A stretch of 51,191 nt of DNA from Paracoccaceae bacterium (GTDB lineage Bacteria; Pseudomonadota; Alphaproteobacteria; Rhodobacterales; Rhodobacteraceae): positions 1 to 51,191 of the forward strand of contig JAHDXW010000029.1 in NCBI GenBank assembly GCA_023383015.1. The letters are read 5' to 3'. The position numbers and the translations under genes were made by a program. Under the pieces are notes generated by a model. That model was not told the origin of the DNA. It saw nothing but the letters and a program-made list of their open reading frames with translations, and searched no databases. How positions within the stretch are numbered: the stretch's first letter is position 1; every line of letters begins with the position of its first letter. This document shows, one piece after another, positions 24,829-33,690 of this stretch.

Positions 24829-25257
24829 ATGACGAAACTCAGCTTCGGCGGGCATCCGTTCCTGCTTGGCTTCGACCAGCTCGAGCGGCTGGTGGAACGG
24901 ACCGCGAAATCCGGCCAGGACGGCTATCCGCCCTACAACATCGAGCAGCTGGCCGAGGGCGCCTTCCGCATCACCCTGGCGCTCGCCGGGTTCCGCGAGG
25001 CCGATCTGTCGATCACCCTGGAGGACCGCCAGCTGGTGATCCGCGGCCGGCAGGCCGAGGACGGCGAGGGGCATATCTATCTGCACCGCGGCATCGCCGC
25101 GCGGCAGTTCCAGCGCACCTTCGTGCTGGCCGAGGGGGTGGAGGTGGCGGGAGCCACGCTGGAGAACGGGCTCCTGCATGTCGACCTGCACCGGCACCAG
25201 CCCGAACCCACGGTGCGGACCATTCCCATCCTGCGCGCCGGGCGCCGCCAGGACTGA
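24829..25257 (+). CDS. Small heat-shock protein, Hsp20/IbpA family
   Basis: 142-residue alpha-crystallin-domain holdase chaperone that binds unfolding proteins. The N-terminus FGGHPFLLGFDQLERLVERTAKS and PPYNIEQ are typical of IbpA-type proteins. The core alpha-crystallin strands run ITLALAGFREADLSITLEDR, and the conserved GI.ARQFQRTFVLAEGVEV segment follows. GAGGG lies 9 bases before the chosen ATG. It is followed after 13 bases by a DUF1150 gene, a pairing common in Rhodobacterales. Confidence 0.93.
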   Translation: MTKLSFGGHPFLLGFDQLERLVERTAKSGQDGYPPYNIEQLAEGAFRITLALAGFREADLSITLEDRQLVIRGRQAEDGEGHIYLHRGIAARQFQRTFVLAEGVEVAGATLENGLLHVDLHRHQPEPTVRTIPILRAGRRQD

Positions 25258-25270
25258 AGGAGGCAGGAGC

Positions 25271-25498
25271 ATGGATACCCCTTACGATTTCGGCCCCTCG
25301 GAGAAGGCCCGCATCGTCTATGTCCGCCCCGTCGCGGTGGCCGGGCTGCCCGAGGAACTGCGCCGCCAGGCCGAGGGCCTGGAGACGCTCTATGCCGTGC
25401 ACAGCGCCGAGGGCGAGCGGCTGGCCCTGGTGAAGGACCGCAACCTGGCCTTCATCCTGGCCCGGCAGAACGACATGTCGCCGGTCAACGCCCACTGA
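25271..25498 (+). CDS. DUF1150 family protein
   Basis: 75-residue small protein with no known function, downstream of hsp20 with AAGGAGGCAGGAGC as ribosome-binding region. Family features are IVYVRPVAVAGLPEELR and YAVHSAEGERLALVKDRNLAFILARQNDMSPVNAH, a highly conserved C-terminus. It is cytosolic. Co-occurrence with Hsp20 suggests a role in the same stress response. Confidence 0.88.
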   Translation: MDTPYDFGPSEKARIVYVRPVAVAGLPEELRRQAEGLETLYAVHSAEGERLALVKDRNLAFILARQNDMSPVNAH

Positions 25499-25522
25499 GC
25501 CGCTCCGGGCCGGGGCCGGCGG

Positions 25523-26392
<870 letters not shown>

Positions 26393-26422
26393 CCCGGCGG
26401 CGGCGCCCGGACGTCGGTTGCC

Positions 26423-27586
26423 CTAGGCCCAGTCGCCCTCGAAATCCGCCGGAACATAGAGGTTGTGGCGGCCGAGGGCGGCGACGTCGCGCTCGCCGCA
26501 GAGCGCCATGGTGATGTCGAGCTCCCTGGCGATGATCTCCAGCGCCCGGGTCACGCCCTGCCGGCCCATCGCCCCCAGCCCGTAGATGTAGGCGCGGCCG
26601 ATGAAGGTGCCCTTCGCCCCCAGCGCGAGCGCCTTCAGCACGTCCTGGCCCGAGCGGATGCCGGAATCGAGGTGAACCTCGATCCGGTCGCCCACCGCCC
26701 GCACGATCGGGCCCAGCCTGCGGACCGAGGACAGCGCTCCGTCGAGTTGCCGGCCGCCGTGGTTGGAGACCACGATCGCGTCGGCCCCGAAGTCGGCGGC
26801 ACGTCGGGCGTCGTCTTCGTCGAGGATGCCCTTGAGGATCAGCTTGCCGCCCCACATGTCGCGGATGGCGGCGATCTTGTCCCAGTCGAGGCGGGGGTCG
26901 AACTGCTCGGCCGTCCAGGCCATCAGCGAGGCGGGGTTGCCTACCCCCTTGGCATGGCCGACGATGTTGCCGAAGAAGCGCCGCCTGGTTCCCAGCATCT
27001 CCAGCCCCCAGGCCCATTTCGTGGCGAGGTTGAGCAGCGTCGGCAGCGTCAGCCTCGGCGGCGCCGACAGCCCGTTCTTCAGGTCCTTGTGGCGCTGGCC
27101 GAGGATCTGCAGGTCGAGCGTCAGGACCAGCGCCGAGCAGCCCGCGCGCCGGGCCCGCTCGATGATCGCGGCCAGGAACTCCTGGTCGCGCATGACGTAG
27201 AGCTGGAACCAGAACGGCGAGGGGCTGTGGCGGGCGACATCCTCGATCGAGCAGATCGACATCGTCGACAGCGTGAACGGCACCCCGAATGCCGCCGCCG
27301 CCTGCGCCGCCTTGATCTCGCCGTCAGCGCTTTGCATTCCCGTCAGCCCGACGGGGGCTAGCGCCACCGGCATCGCCACATCCTGGCCGATCATCCGGCC
27401 CTTCAGCGACCGGCCGTCCATGTCCACCGCCACCTTCTGGCGCAGCCGGATGGCGGCAAAGTCGGAGGAGTTGTCGCGGAAGGTCTGCTCGGTCCACGAC
27501 CCCGACTCGGCATAGTCGTAGAACATCCGCGGCACGCGCCGGCGGTGCATCCGCCGCAGATCCTCGATGCAGGTAACCACCGCCAT
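26423..27586 (-). CDS. lldD: FMN-dependent alpha-hydroxy-acid dehydrogenase (L-lactate dehydrogenase type)
   Basis: 387-residue flavoenzyme that oxidises L-lactate or a related L-2-hydroxyacid and feeds electrons to the respiratory chain. N-terminal FYDYAESGSWTEQTFRDN and PVALAPVGLTGMQSADGE are typical. The active-site motif SNHGGRQLD carries catalytic His276, and the FMN phosphate site HLDSGIRSGQDVLKALALGA follows. GGGGGAGAG precedes the start. A promoter candidate is at 27620-27648. It is divergent from the ZIP transporter. Substrate could be L-lactate, mandelate or glycolate; L-lactate is most likely by overall pattern. Confidence 0.92.
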   Translation of the reverse strand: MAVVTCIEDLRRMHRRRVPRMFYDYAESGSWTEQTFRDNSSDFAAIRLRQKVAVDMDGRSLKGRMIGQDVAMPVALAPVGLTGMQSADGEIKAAQAAAAFGVPFTLSTMSICSIEDVARHSPSPFWFQLYVMRDQEFLAAIIERARRAGCSALVLTLDLQILGQRHKDLKNGLSAPPRLTLPTLLNLATKWAWGLEMLGTRRRFFGNIVGHAKGVGNPASLMAWTAEQFDPRLDWDKIAAIRDMWGGKLILKGILDEDDARRAADFGADAIVVSNHGGRQLDGALSSVRRLGPIVRAVGDRIEVHLDSGIRSGQDVLKALALGAKGTFIGRAYIYGLGAMGRQGVTRALEIIARELDITMALCGERDVAALGRHNLYVPADFEGDWA

Positions 27587-27619
27587 CGCCGCTCTCCCCC
27601 TCGCGCTCGCCCCTCCGTC

Positions 27620-27648
27620 TGGTTAGCAACTCGGCAGGGGGGCGGCAA
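27620..27648 (-). promoter_or_regulatory. Candidate sigma70 promoter of lldD
   Basis: On the minus strand, TTGCCG (27648-27643), 17 bases, TAACCA (27625-27620), 33 bases before the ATG. It fits the recurrent TTGCNN pattern in this window. Confidence 0.42.
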
Positions 27649-27661
27649 TCGGGAGCGAACG

Positions 27662-28435
27662 GTGGAGATCATCCTGTGGGGGGCGCTGGCCAGCCTTGCG
27701 GCCGGGCTGATGACCGGTGTCGGCGCCCTGCCGGCGCTGGCCGGGCGCAGCCTGTCGCGGCGTGCCAACGACGCGCTCCTGGGCTTTGCGGCCGGCGTGA
27801 TGCTCTCGGCCTCGTATTTCTCGCTGCTGCTGCCCGGGATCGAGGCAGCCGAGGCGCTGGCCGGGGGCCGCCTGGCCGCGGCCCTGGTGGCGGCGGCGGG
27901 GCTTGTGCTGGGCGTCGCGGCGGTGGCGGCCATCAACGCCGTCCTGCCCCACGAGCATTTCGCGCAGGGCCTCGAGGGCACCGACCCCGGGCGCATGGGC
28001 CGCATCTGGCTGTTCGTGCTCGCGATCGCCATCCACAACTTTCCCGAGGGGATGGCCGTGGGCATTGGCTTCGCCGGCGGCGACATCGCGCGCGGCACGG
28101 CGCTGGCCATCGGCATCGGGCTGCAGAACGCGCCCGAGGGCCTTGCTGTGGCAGTGGCGCTGCGCGGGGTCGGCTATCCGGTCGGGCGCGCGGTGCTGGT
28201 GGCGACCCTGACTGGGCTGATCGAACCCGCCGGCGGACTGGCGGGGGTGGTACTGGTCACCGCCTCGGCGGCGCTGCTGCCGTGGGGGCTCGCCTTCGCC
28301 GCGGGGGCGATGCTTTATGTCATCAGCCACGAGATCATCCCCGACATCCACAGCCATGGCCACGCCGGGGCGGCGACGGCGGGGCTGACAGCGGGGCTTG
28401 TGGTGATGATGGTGCTGGACGTGGCGCTGGGCTGA
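27662..28435 (+). CDS. ZIP-family divalent metal transporter (GufA-like)
   Basis: 257-residue inner-membrane transporter with about eight transmembrane helices. The binuclear metal-site motifs are His125-NFPEG (helix 4) and Gln155-NAPEG (helix 5), a His-to-Gln version typical of GufA-type ZIPs. SHEIIPDIHSHGHAG near the end adds His residues. The GTG start at 27662 follows GGGAGCGAACG. It probably imports zinc or other divalent metals. Monocistronic; the downstream gene has its own promoter. Confidence 0.9.
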   Translation: MEIILWGALASLAAGLMTGVGALPALAGRSLSRRANDALLGFAAGVMLSASYFSLLLPGIEAAEALAGGRLAAALVAAAGLVLGVAAVAAINAVLPHEHFAQGLEGTDPGRMGRIWLFVLAIAIHNFPEGMAVGIGFAGGDIARGTALAIGIGLQNAPEGLAVAVALRGVGYPVGRAVLVATLTGLIEPAGGLAGVVLVTASAALLPWGLAFAAGAMLYVISHEIIPDIHSHGHAGAATAGLTAGLVVMMVLDVALG

Positions 28436-28443
28436 CCGGTATC

Positions 28444-28507
28444 TGGTGCGATTTCGCACCATCTTGCATGAAGTCCGACATCGGACCATATAGTGCGATA
28501 TCGCACC
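28444..28507. promoter_or_regulatory. Three palindromic operators overlapping the nitroreductase-MarR promoter
   Basis: TGGTGCGATTTCGCACCA (28444-28461), GTCCGACATCGGAC (28473-28486) and GTGCGATATCGCAC (28493-28506, a perfect 14-bp palindrome). The first and third share GTGCGAT/TCGCAC half-sites. A promoter TTGCAT (28464-28469), 19 bases, TATAGT (28489-28494) is interleaved with them. The MarR-family gene 29625-30116 is the natural candidate to bind the GTGCGA sites as an autorepressor. The middle GTCCGA site may bind it more weakly or serve a second regulator. Confidence 0.7.
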
Positions 28508-28523
28508 GAATGGAGAGTCGCCC

Positions 28524-29638
28524 ATGCCCATGTCCCGCCGCCGTACGCTTGCCCTGCTCGGGGGCGGCGTGATCGCCGCCGCCGCCGGCGGCGGCACGGC
28601 CCTTGCGCTGACCCGCACGCCCGCCCGCGCCCTTGCCCCCTGGGCCGACACCAGCCGGTACACGGAGCCGCGGATGGCGGCGCTCTCATGGGCGATCCTC
28701 GCCCCCAACCCGCACAACCGCCAGCCCTGGGTGGCCGAGCTGGTCGGCGCCGATGGCCTGCGCATCTGGCGCGACCCGGCCCGCAACCTGCCGGTCACCG
28801 ACCCCCTGGACCGCCAGCTGACGATCGGCATGGGCTGCTTTCTCGAACTCCTCATCGTCGCCGCCTCGGCCACCGGCCACGGTGTTGACCTGACGCCTTT
28901 CCCCGATGGCGAGGCCGGGCCGGTGGCCGACGCGGTCTTTCGCCCCGGCGCGGCCGCGGCCGACCCGCTTTCTGCCCATGTGCCCGCCCGGCGCTCCTGC
29001 AAGGAGCCCTACGCCGAGCGGCCGCTGCCGACCGGCACCGCCAAGGCGCTTGCGCCCCTTGCCCGCGTGTTCGCCGCGCCCCGACCGTCGCGGCGCTGCG
29101 GACACTGACGTGGGAGGCATGGCAGATCGAGGCGCGGACCCCCGCCGCCTGGCAGGAAAGCGTCGACCTGATGCGCTTCGGCCGGCGCGAGATCGAGGCC
29201 AGTCCCGACGGCATCGACCCTGGCGGGCCGTTTCTCGAGGCGCTGATGCTTGCCGGGGTGATCACCCGCGCCCGCCAGGCCGACCCCGCCTCGGCCGCCT
29301 TCCGGCAGGGTGTGGAGATCTTCCGCGGAATGCTTCCCGCCACCCCGGCCTATGCCGCGGTCACAACCGCCGGCAACGGCCGCGCCGAGCAGGTCGCGGC
29401 CGGCCGGCGCTGGCTGCGGCTGAACCTCGAGACCACCGCCCGCGGCCTTGCCCTTCACCCGGTCAGCCAGGCGCTGCAGGAATACCCCGCGATGGCCGAC
29501 GCCCGGGCCCGCGCCCACGACCTGCTTGCCGGCCCCGGCGAGACGGTGCAGATGCTGGGACGCCTCGGCTTCGGGCCCGAGGTCGCGGCGACGCCGCGCT
29601 GGCCGCTGGAGACGCGGATGCGCAATGGACCGGCCTGA
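28524..29638 (+). pseudogene. Acg-type nitroreductase-family oxidoreductase, frameshifted
   Basis: Two reading frames together encode one protein of about 371 residues. The first (28524 to TGA at 29106-29108) has a twin-arginine-like signal (MSRRRTLALLGGG) and the FMN-nitroreductase segments SWAILAPNPHNRQPWVAEL and DPLDRQLTIGMGCFLE. The second frame continues from about 29081 (TVAALRTLTWEAWQIEARTP) to the stop at 29638. The change lies at CCCC 29079-29082, where one extra C would restore the frame. It is either a true single-base loss or a sequencing error. The intact protein would be an exported FMN oxidoreductase of the Acg group. Its end overlaps the MarR gene by 14 bases. Confidence 0.78.
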
Positions 29639-30116
29639 TGACGGCAAGGCAGCGCCGGGCACCCCCGCCGCGCTGTTCGATTTCTTCAACGAGATCGGGA
29701 TTCTCGCCCAGATGTCGCGGGCGCTGCTCGAGGCGCGGCTGCCGAAGGGCTTCCAGCAGACGCACTTCGCCGTCCTCGGCCACCTTGTCCGCGTTGCCGA
29801 CGGGCGCACGCCGCTCGAACTGGCCCGCGCCTTTCAGATCCCGAAGACCTCGATGACCCATACGCTCGCGGGGCTCGAGGGCGCCGGGCTGGTCGCGACG
29901 CGGCCGAACCCGCGCGACGGGCGCAGCAAGTGCGTGTTCCTCACCGCTGCCGGCCGCAGCTTCCGCGACGCCGCGATCGCCGCCCTCGGGCCCGATCTCG
30001 CCCGCCTTGCCGACGAGGTCGACCCCGCCCGCCTTGCCGCGCTCGTCCCCGAGCTGGCCGCCATCCGCAGGGCGATGGACCGCCAGCGCGACCGCCGGCC
30101 GGGCGGGGGCCCGTGA
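29625..30116 (+). CDS. MarR-family transcriptional regulator
   Basis: 163-residue winged-helix regulator. The recognition region is TPLELARAFQIPKTSMTHTLAGLEGAGLV and the wing RPNPRDGRSKCVFLTAAGR, with flanking dimerisation helices (ALFDFFNEIGILAQMSRALLEARLP at the N-terminus). The ATG at 29625 lies within the end of the nitroreductase frame, so the two are cotranscribed and coupled. It is still intact although the upstream enzyme is frameshifted. Likely target: the GTGCGA palindromes at 28444-28507. MarR proteins usually lose DNA binding on sensing a small phenolic or oxidant; the effector is unknown here. Confidence 0.88.
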   Translation: MDRPDDGKAAPGTPAALFDFFNEIGILAQMSRALLEARLPKGFQQTHFAVLGHLVRVADGRTPLELARAFQIPKTSMTHTLAGLEGAGLVATRPNPRDGRSKCVFLTAAGRSFRDAAIAALGPDLARLADEVDPARLAALVPELAAIRRAMDRQRDRRPGGGP

Positions 30117-30178
30117 CAAGCCCCGCCGGGGCCGCTACAAGGCCCGCGATTTCACATTCCGCCAGCAACGGACGCCCC

Positions 30179-31096
30179 ATGATCAAGGTCTTCGGCCACA
30201 AGTCCCCCGACACCGATTCCACCGGCTCGCCCATCATCTGGGCCTGGTACCTGACCCAGGTGAAGCACACCCCCGCGGTGCCGGTGCTGCTGGGCGAGCC
30301 GAACACCGAGGCGGCCTTCGTCCTGCGCCGCTGGGGCCTGCCGAAACCCGACATCATCGCCGACGTGGCGAAGGGCGACCGCTGCGTGGTCGTCGATACC
30401 AACAATCCCGCCGAGTTGCCGGCCTCGATCAACGAGGCCGAGGTGGTCCAGATCATCGACCATCACCTGCTGGCTGGAGGGCTCAAGACCCGGACGCCGA
30501 TCGACATCACCATCCGCCCGCTGGCCTGCACCGCGACCGTGATGCACGACCTGATGGGGCCGGAGGCGGCGCGCCTGCCCGAGGCGCTGAAGTGCGTCAT
30601 GCTGTCCTGCATCCTGTCGGACACGCTCGCGTTCCGCTCGCCGATCACGACGCCGCACGACCGTGCGGTGGCCGAGAGGCTGGCCCACGAGCTTGGCATC
30701 GGCATCGCCGACTATGCCGACGAGCTCTTTGCCGCCAAGTCCGACGTCTCGGCCTTCTCGGAGGCCGCGCTCCTGCGCATGGACAGCAAGGAATACGCCA
30801 TCGGCGGCAAGCAGTTCCGCGTCTCGGTGCTGGAGACGACGGCGCCGCGGGTGATCCTTGAGCGCAAGGCGGCGCTGATGCGTGCGATGCCGCAGGTGGC
30901 GGCCGAGGACGGCGCCGACGAGGTGCTGCTGTTCGTCGTCGACATCCTGCGCGAGGAGGCGACGCTGCTCGTGCCGAACGCGGTTGTGAAGCAGGTGGCC
31001 GAGAAGAGCTTCGGCGCCAGCGTCACCGGCGACACCGTGGTGCTGCCGGGGATCATGAGCCGCAAGAAGCAGATCCTGCCGGCCCTGACGCTCTGA
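30179..31096 (+). CDS. ppaC: Manganese-dependent inorganic pyrophosphatase (family II)
   Basis: 305-residue cytosolic DHH-superfamily enzyme hydrolysing pyrophosphate and driving biosynthetic reactions. Motifs are FGHKSPDTDS (His7, Asp11, Asp13), VVDTNN, IIDHHLL (the DHH motif), LSDTLAFRSPITT, and the C-terminal substrate-binding SRKKQ. Length matches family II enzymes. A strong hairpin follows. No Shine-Dalgarno is obvious before the ATG. Confidence 0.95.
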   Translation: MIKVFGHKSPDTDSTGSPIIWAWYLTQVKHTPAVPVLLGEPNTEAAFVLRRWGLPKPDIIADVAKGDRCVVVDTNNPAELPASINEAEVVQIIDHHLLAGGLKTRTPIDITIRPLACTATVMHDLMGPEAARLPEALKCVMLSCILSDTLAFRSPITTPHDRAVAERLAHELGIGIADYADELFAAKSDVSAFSEAALLRMDSKEYAIGGKQFRVSVLETTAPRVILERKAALMRAMPQVAAEDGADEVLLFVVDILREEATLLVPNAVVKQVAEKSFGASVTGDTVVLPGIMSRKKQILPALTL

Positions 31097-31118
31097 CCCC
31101 CCGCGGCCGGCAGGGGCG

Positions 31119-31141
31119 AAAATTCTTCGGCGAAGAATTTT
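31119..31141 (+). terminator. Hairpin terminator after ppaC
   Basis: Perfect 10-bp inverted repeat AAAATTCTTC (31119-31128) and GAAGAATTTT (31132-31141) with a GGC loop. It is AT-rich in a GC-rich background and followed by weak T content. It works in both orientations as a stem with A/T ends. Confidence 0.7.
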
Positions 31142-31175
31142 CCGCTCGCCGGCTGCGGCGCGACAAGGAGGCCCG

Positions 31176-32054
31176 ATGACCCCCGTGATCGACAGCCTGG
31201 CGGCGATCGCCGACCGCTACGAGGCGGTGTTCTGCGACCTCTGGGGCTGCCTGCACAACGGCATCACCCCCTGGCCGGCAGCGGTCGCCGCGCTCGAGGC
31301 GTTCCGCGCCCGGGGCGGGGTGGTGGTGCTGCTGACCAACGCGCCGCGGCCGGCCACGGTGATCGCGGGGCATCTGGACCGGATGGGGGTTCCGCGCAGT
31401 GCGTGGGACCTGCTTGTCACCTCCGGTGATGCCGCCCAGGCGGCGATGGTGGCCGGCGCGGTCGGCCGGCGCGTCTACCACATCGGCGCGGCCAAGGATC
31501 TGCCGTTCTTCACCGACCTCGCGCCTTGGGTGGAGGGCACCGTGCCGGCGCGGGTGTCGCTGGCAGAGGCCGAGGGGATCGTCTGCACCGGGCTTTTCGA
31601 CGATCTGACCGAGACGCCCGGGGACTATCGCGGCACGCTTCTCCTGGCGCGCGAGCGGGGGCTGAAGCTTCTCTGCGCCAACCCCGACATCGTCGTCGAC
31701 TGGGGCGACCGGCGGCTCTACTGCGCCGGCGCGCTGGCCCGGGCCTACAAGGAGATGGGCGGCGAGAGCCTCTATTTCGGCAAGCCGCACCCGCCGATCT
31801 ACGACCTGGCGCGCCGCCGGCTGGCCGCGCTCGGCCGGCTTCCGGCCGACGAGCGCATCCTCGCGGTGGGCGACGGCATCGCCACCGACATCGCGGGCGG
31901 GATGGCCGAGGGGCTGGACACGCTGTTCGTCACCGGCGGGCTGGCGGCCGAGGCGTTCGGGGCCGACCCCGAGCGTCCCGACCCGGCCCGGCTTGCCGCC
32001 TGGCTGGAGGCGCGGCAGATGACGCCGACCGCCGCCATCGGCCGGCTGCGCTGA
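31176..32054 (+). CDS. HAD-superfamily (IIA) hydrolase
   Basis: 292-residue HAD phosphatase of the class IIA hypothetical subgroup. Motif I is FCDLWGCLHNG, with nucleophile Asp21 and the second Asp of DxD replaced by Trp, as is usual for this subgroup. VLLTNAPRP is motif II, FGKPHPPIY holds the motif III Lys, and GDGIATDIAGG is motif IV. AAGGAGGCCCG is a clear ribosome-binding site. Probably a sugar-phosphate or nucleotide phosphatase; substrate not known. Confidence 0.9.
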   Translation: MTPVIDSLAAIADRYEAVFCDLWGCLHNGITPWPAAVAALEAFRARGGVVVLLTNAPRPATVIAGHLDRMGVPRSAWDLLVTSGDAAQAAMVAGAVGRRVYHIGAAKDLPFFTDLAPWVEGTVPARVSLAEAEGIVCTGLFDDLTETPGDYRGTLLLARERGLKLLCANPDIVVDWGDRRLYCAGALARAYKEMGGESLYFGKPHPPIYDLARRRLAALGRLPADERILAVGDGIATDIAGGMAEGLDTLFVTGGLAAEAFGADPERPDPARLAAWLEARQMTPTAAIGRLR

Positions 32055-32064
32055 GGCAGGGCAA

Positions 32065-32107
32065 CAACTTTCTTGCAAGCATTCGTGCATAGTACGCAAT
32101 AAAGTTG
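32065..32107. promoter_or_regulatory. AT-rich inverted-repeat leader before the MaoC gene
   Basis: CAACTTT (32065-32071) and AAAGTTG (32101-32107) flank an AT-rich centre containing CTTGCAAG and TTGCAA. This is unusual base composition here. It probably holds the promoter and an operator for the downstream hydratase gene. No clear -10 could be assigned. Confidence 0.4.
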
Positions 32108-32182
32108 CGCTGCCATCTTGACCGGTGGTCGCGCCGGCCTACGCTGCATCGCAACATGCCCCCGAGTCGGACACACGCGCCC

Positions 32183-32641
32183 ATGCTTGACACGCACGCC
32201 GGCGACAACCTGCACCGCGGCACGATCTGCATCGAGGATCTCGAGATCGGGATGACGCGGCACCTGCTCAAGCAGGTCACCGACCGCGACATCGCGCTTT
32301 TCGCCGAGGTCTCGACCGACCGCAACCCGGTTCATCTGGACGATGCCTATGCCCGCGACACGATCTTCGAGGGGCGAATCGTGCATGGCATGCTGACCGC
32401 CGGCCTTATCTCGGCAGTGATCGGCGAGCAGTTGCCCGGCCATGGCACCGTCTACCTCGGCCAGTCGCTGAGGTTCCTGGCCCCGGTCCGTCCGGGCGAC
32501 ACGGTGCGCGCCGAGGTAACGGTGACGGCAATCGACCACGGGCGCCGCCGCGTGACGCTGGACACCCGCTGTTCGGTGGGCGCGACGGTGGTGCTGAAGG
32601 GCGAGGCGCTGGTGCTTGCCCCGTCGCGCAAGTTCGACTGA
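32183..32641 (+). CDS. MaoC-family (R)-specific enoyl-CoA hydratase
   Basis: 152-residue hotdog-fold hydratase similar to PhaJ. The catalytic Asp46 and His51 are in STDRNPVHLDDAYA, with the conserved spacing of 5. RIVHGMLTAGLIS and the substrate-tunnel region YLGQSLRFLAPVRPGD follow. It hydrates trans-2-enoyl-CoA to (R)-3-hydroxyacyl-CoA, linking fatty-acid oxidation to polyhydroxyalkanoate synthesis, although the natural substrate may differ. The start at 32183 was chosen because homology begins there. An in-frame ATG at 32156 is possible, and neither has a good Shine-Dalgarno. Confidence 0.87.
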   Translation: MLDTHAGDNLHRGTICIEDLEIGMTRHLLKQVTDRDIALFAEVSTDRNPVHLDDAYARDTIFEGRIVHGMLTAGLISAVIGEQLPGHGTVYLGQSLRFLAPVRPGDTVRAEVTVTAIDHGRRRVTLDTRCSVGATVVLKGEALVLAPSRKFD

Positions 32642-32695
32642 GCGCCGGGCCGGTTCCGGGCCATTGCCGGGGCTCCGGCCTGCCCGCGGCAGACC

Positions 32696-32724
32696 TTGCG
32701 TCCGCCGGGTGCCCCCGCTAGGTC
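32696..32724 (+). promoter_or_regulatory. Candidate sigma70 promoter of ribF
   Basis: TTGCGT (32696-32701), 17 bases, TAGGTC (32719-32724), 6 bases before the ATG. The short leader implies an almost leaderless mRNA if this promoter is used. Confidence 0.42.
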
Positions 32725-32730
32725 AGCGCC

Positions 32731-33690
32731 ATGCGGACCCTGCGCGCCCTTGCCACTGAAGACCCCGCCCTGCGCGGCGCTGCGGTCGCGCTCGGCAATT
32801 TCGACGGCGTGCATCTGGGACACCGGGCGCTGGTCGAGCGGGCCCGCGAGGTCGCGCGGCGCGAGGGCCGCCCCCTGGGCGTGGTCACCTTCGAGCCCCA
32901 TCCCCGTCAGGTGTTCGCACCGGAGGCGCCGCCCTTCCGCCTGATGAACGCCGAGGCGCGGGCGAACCGGATGGCACGGCTCGGCGTCGACATCCTCTAC
33001 GAGGTGCCGTTCGACGCCGGCCTTGCCGCGCTCTCACCCGAGGACTTCGCCCGCGAGGGGCTGGTGCGCGGCCTCGGTGTGGGGCACGTCGCGGTCGGGG
33101 CCGATTTCCGCTTCGGCAGGGGGCGGGCGGGAACGGCGCAGGGGCTGTCGGAGCTTGGCCGCGACCTCGGATTCGGCGTGACGGTCATCGACCTGGTGGC
33201 CGCGGGCGGCGGGGCCGTGTCGTCCACCGCGATCCGCACGGCGCTGAGCGACGGCCGCCCGGAGGATGCCGCGCGGATGCTCGGCCACTGGCACCGGATC
33301 GAGGGCCCGGTGCTGCACGGCGACAAGCGCGGCCGCCTGCTGGGATTTCCGACCGCCAACATGTCGCTCGAGGGGCTGCATCTGCCGCGGTTCGGCGTCT
33401 ATGCGGTCAAGGTCGACATGCTGGGCGGTCCGCACCGCGGCAGCCATGCCGGGGCCGCCTCGATCGGCGTGCGCCCGATGTTCGGCGGCACTGTCCCCAA
33501 CCTCGAGACCCATGTGCTGGATTTCGACGGCGACCTCTATGGCGCCCATCTCTCGGTGGCGCTGGTGCAGTACCTGCGCCCGGAGATGCGCTTCGACGGC
33601 GTCGCGGCGCTGGTGACGCAGATGCACGAGGATTGCGCCCGCGCCCGTGGGGCGCTGGCCGGGCTGCAGGCCGCGGTGGATGCGCCCTAG
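32731..33690 (+). CDS. ribF: Bifunctional riboflavin kinase/FAD synthetase
   Basis: 319-residue enzyme making FMN from riboflavin and FAD from FMN. The N-terminal FAD-synthetase (nucleotidyltransferase) domain starts with LGNFDGVHLGH (21-31) and includes VSSTAIRTALSDG. The C-terminal riboflavin-kinase domain includes GDKRGRLLGFPTANMSL and GVRPMFGG. Length is standard. The stop overlaps the next gene by 11 bases. Confidence 0.95.
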   Translation: MRTLRALATEDPALRGAAVALGNFDGVHLGHRALVERAREVARREGRPLGVVTFEPHPRQVFAPEAPPFRLMNAEARANRMARLGVDILYEVPFDAGLAALSPEDFAREGLVRGLGVGHVAVGADFRFGRGRAGTAQGLSELGRDLGFGVTVIDLVAAGGGAVSSTAIRTALSDGRPEDAARMLGHWHRIEGPVLHGDKRGRLLGFPTANMSLEGLHLPRFGVYAVKVDMLGGPHRGSHAGAASIGVRPMFGGTVPNLETHVLDFDGDLYGAHLSVALVQYLRPEMRFDGVAALVTQMHEDCARARGALAGLQAAVDAP

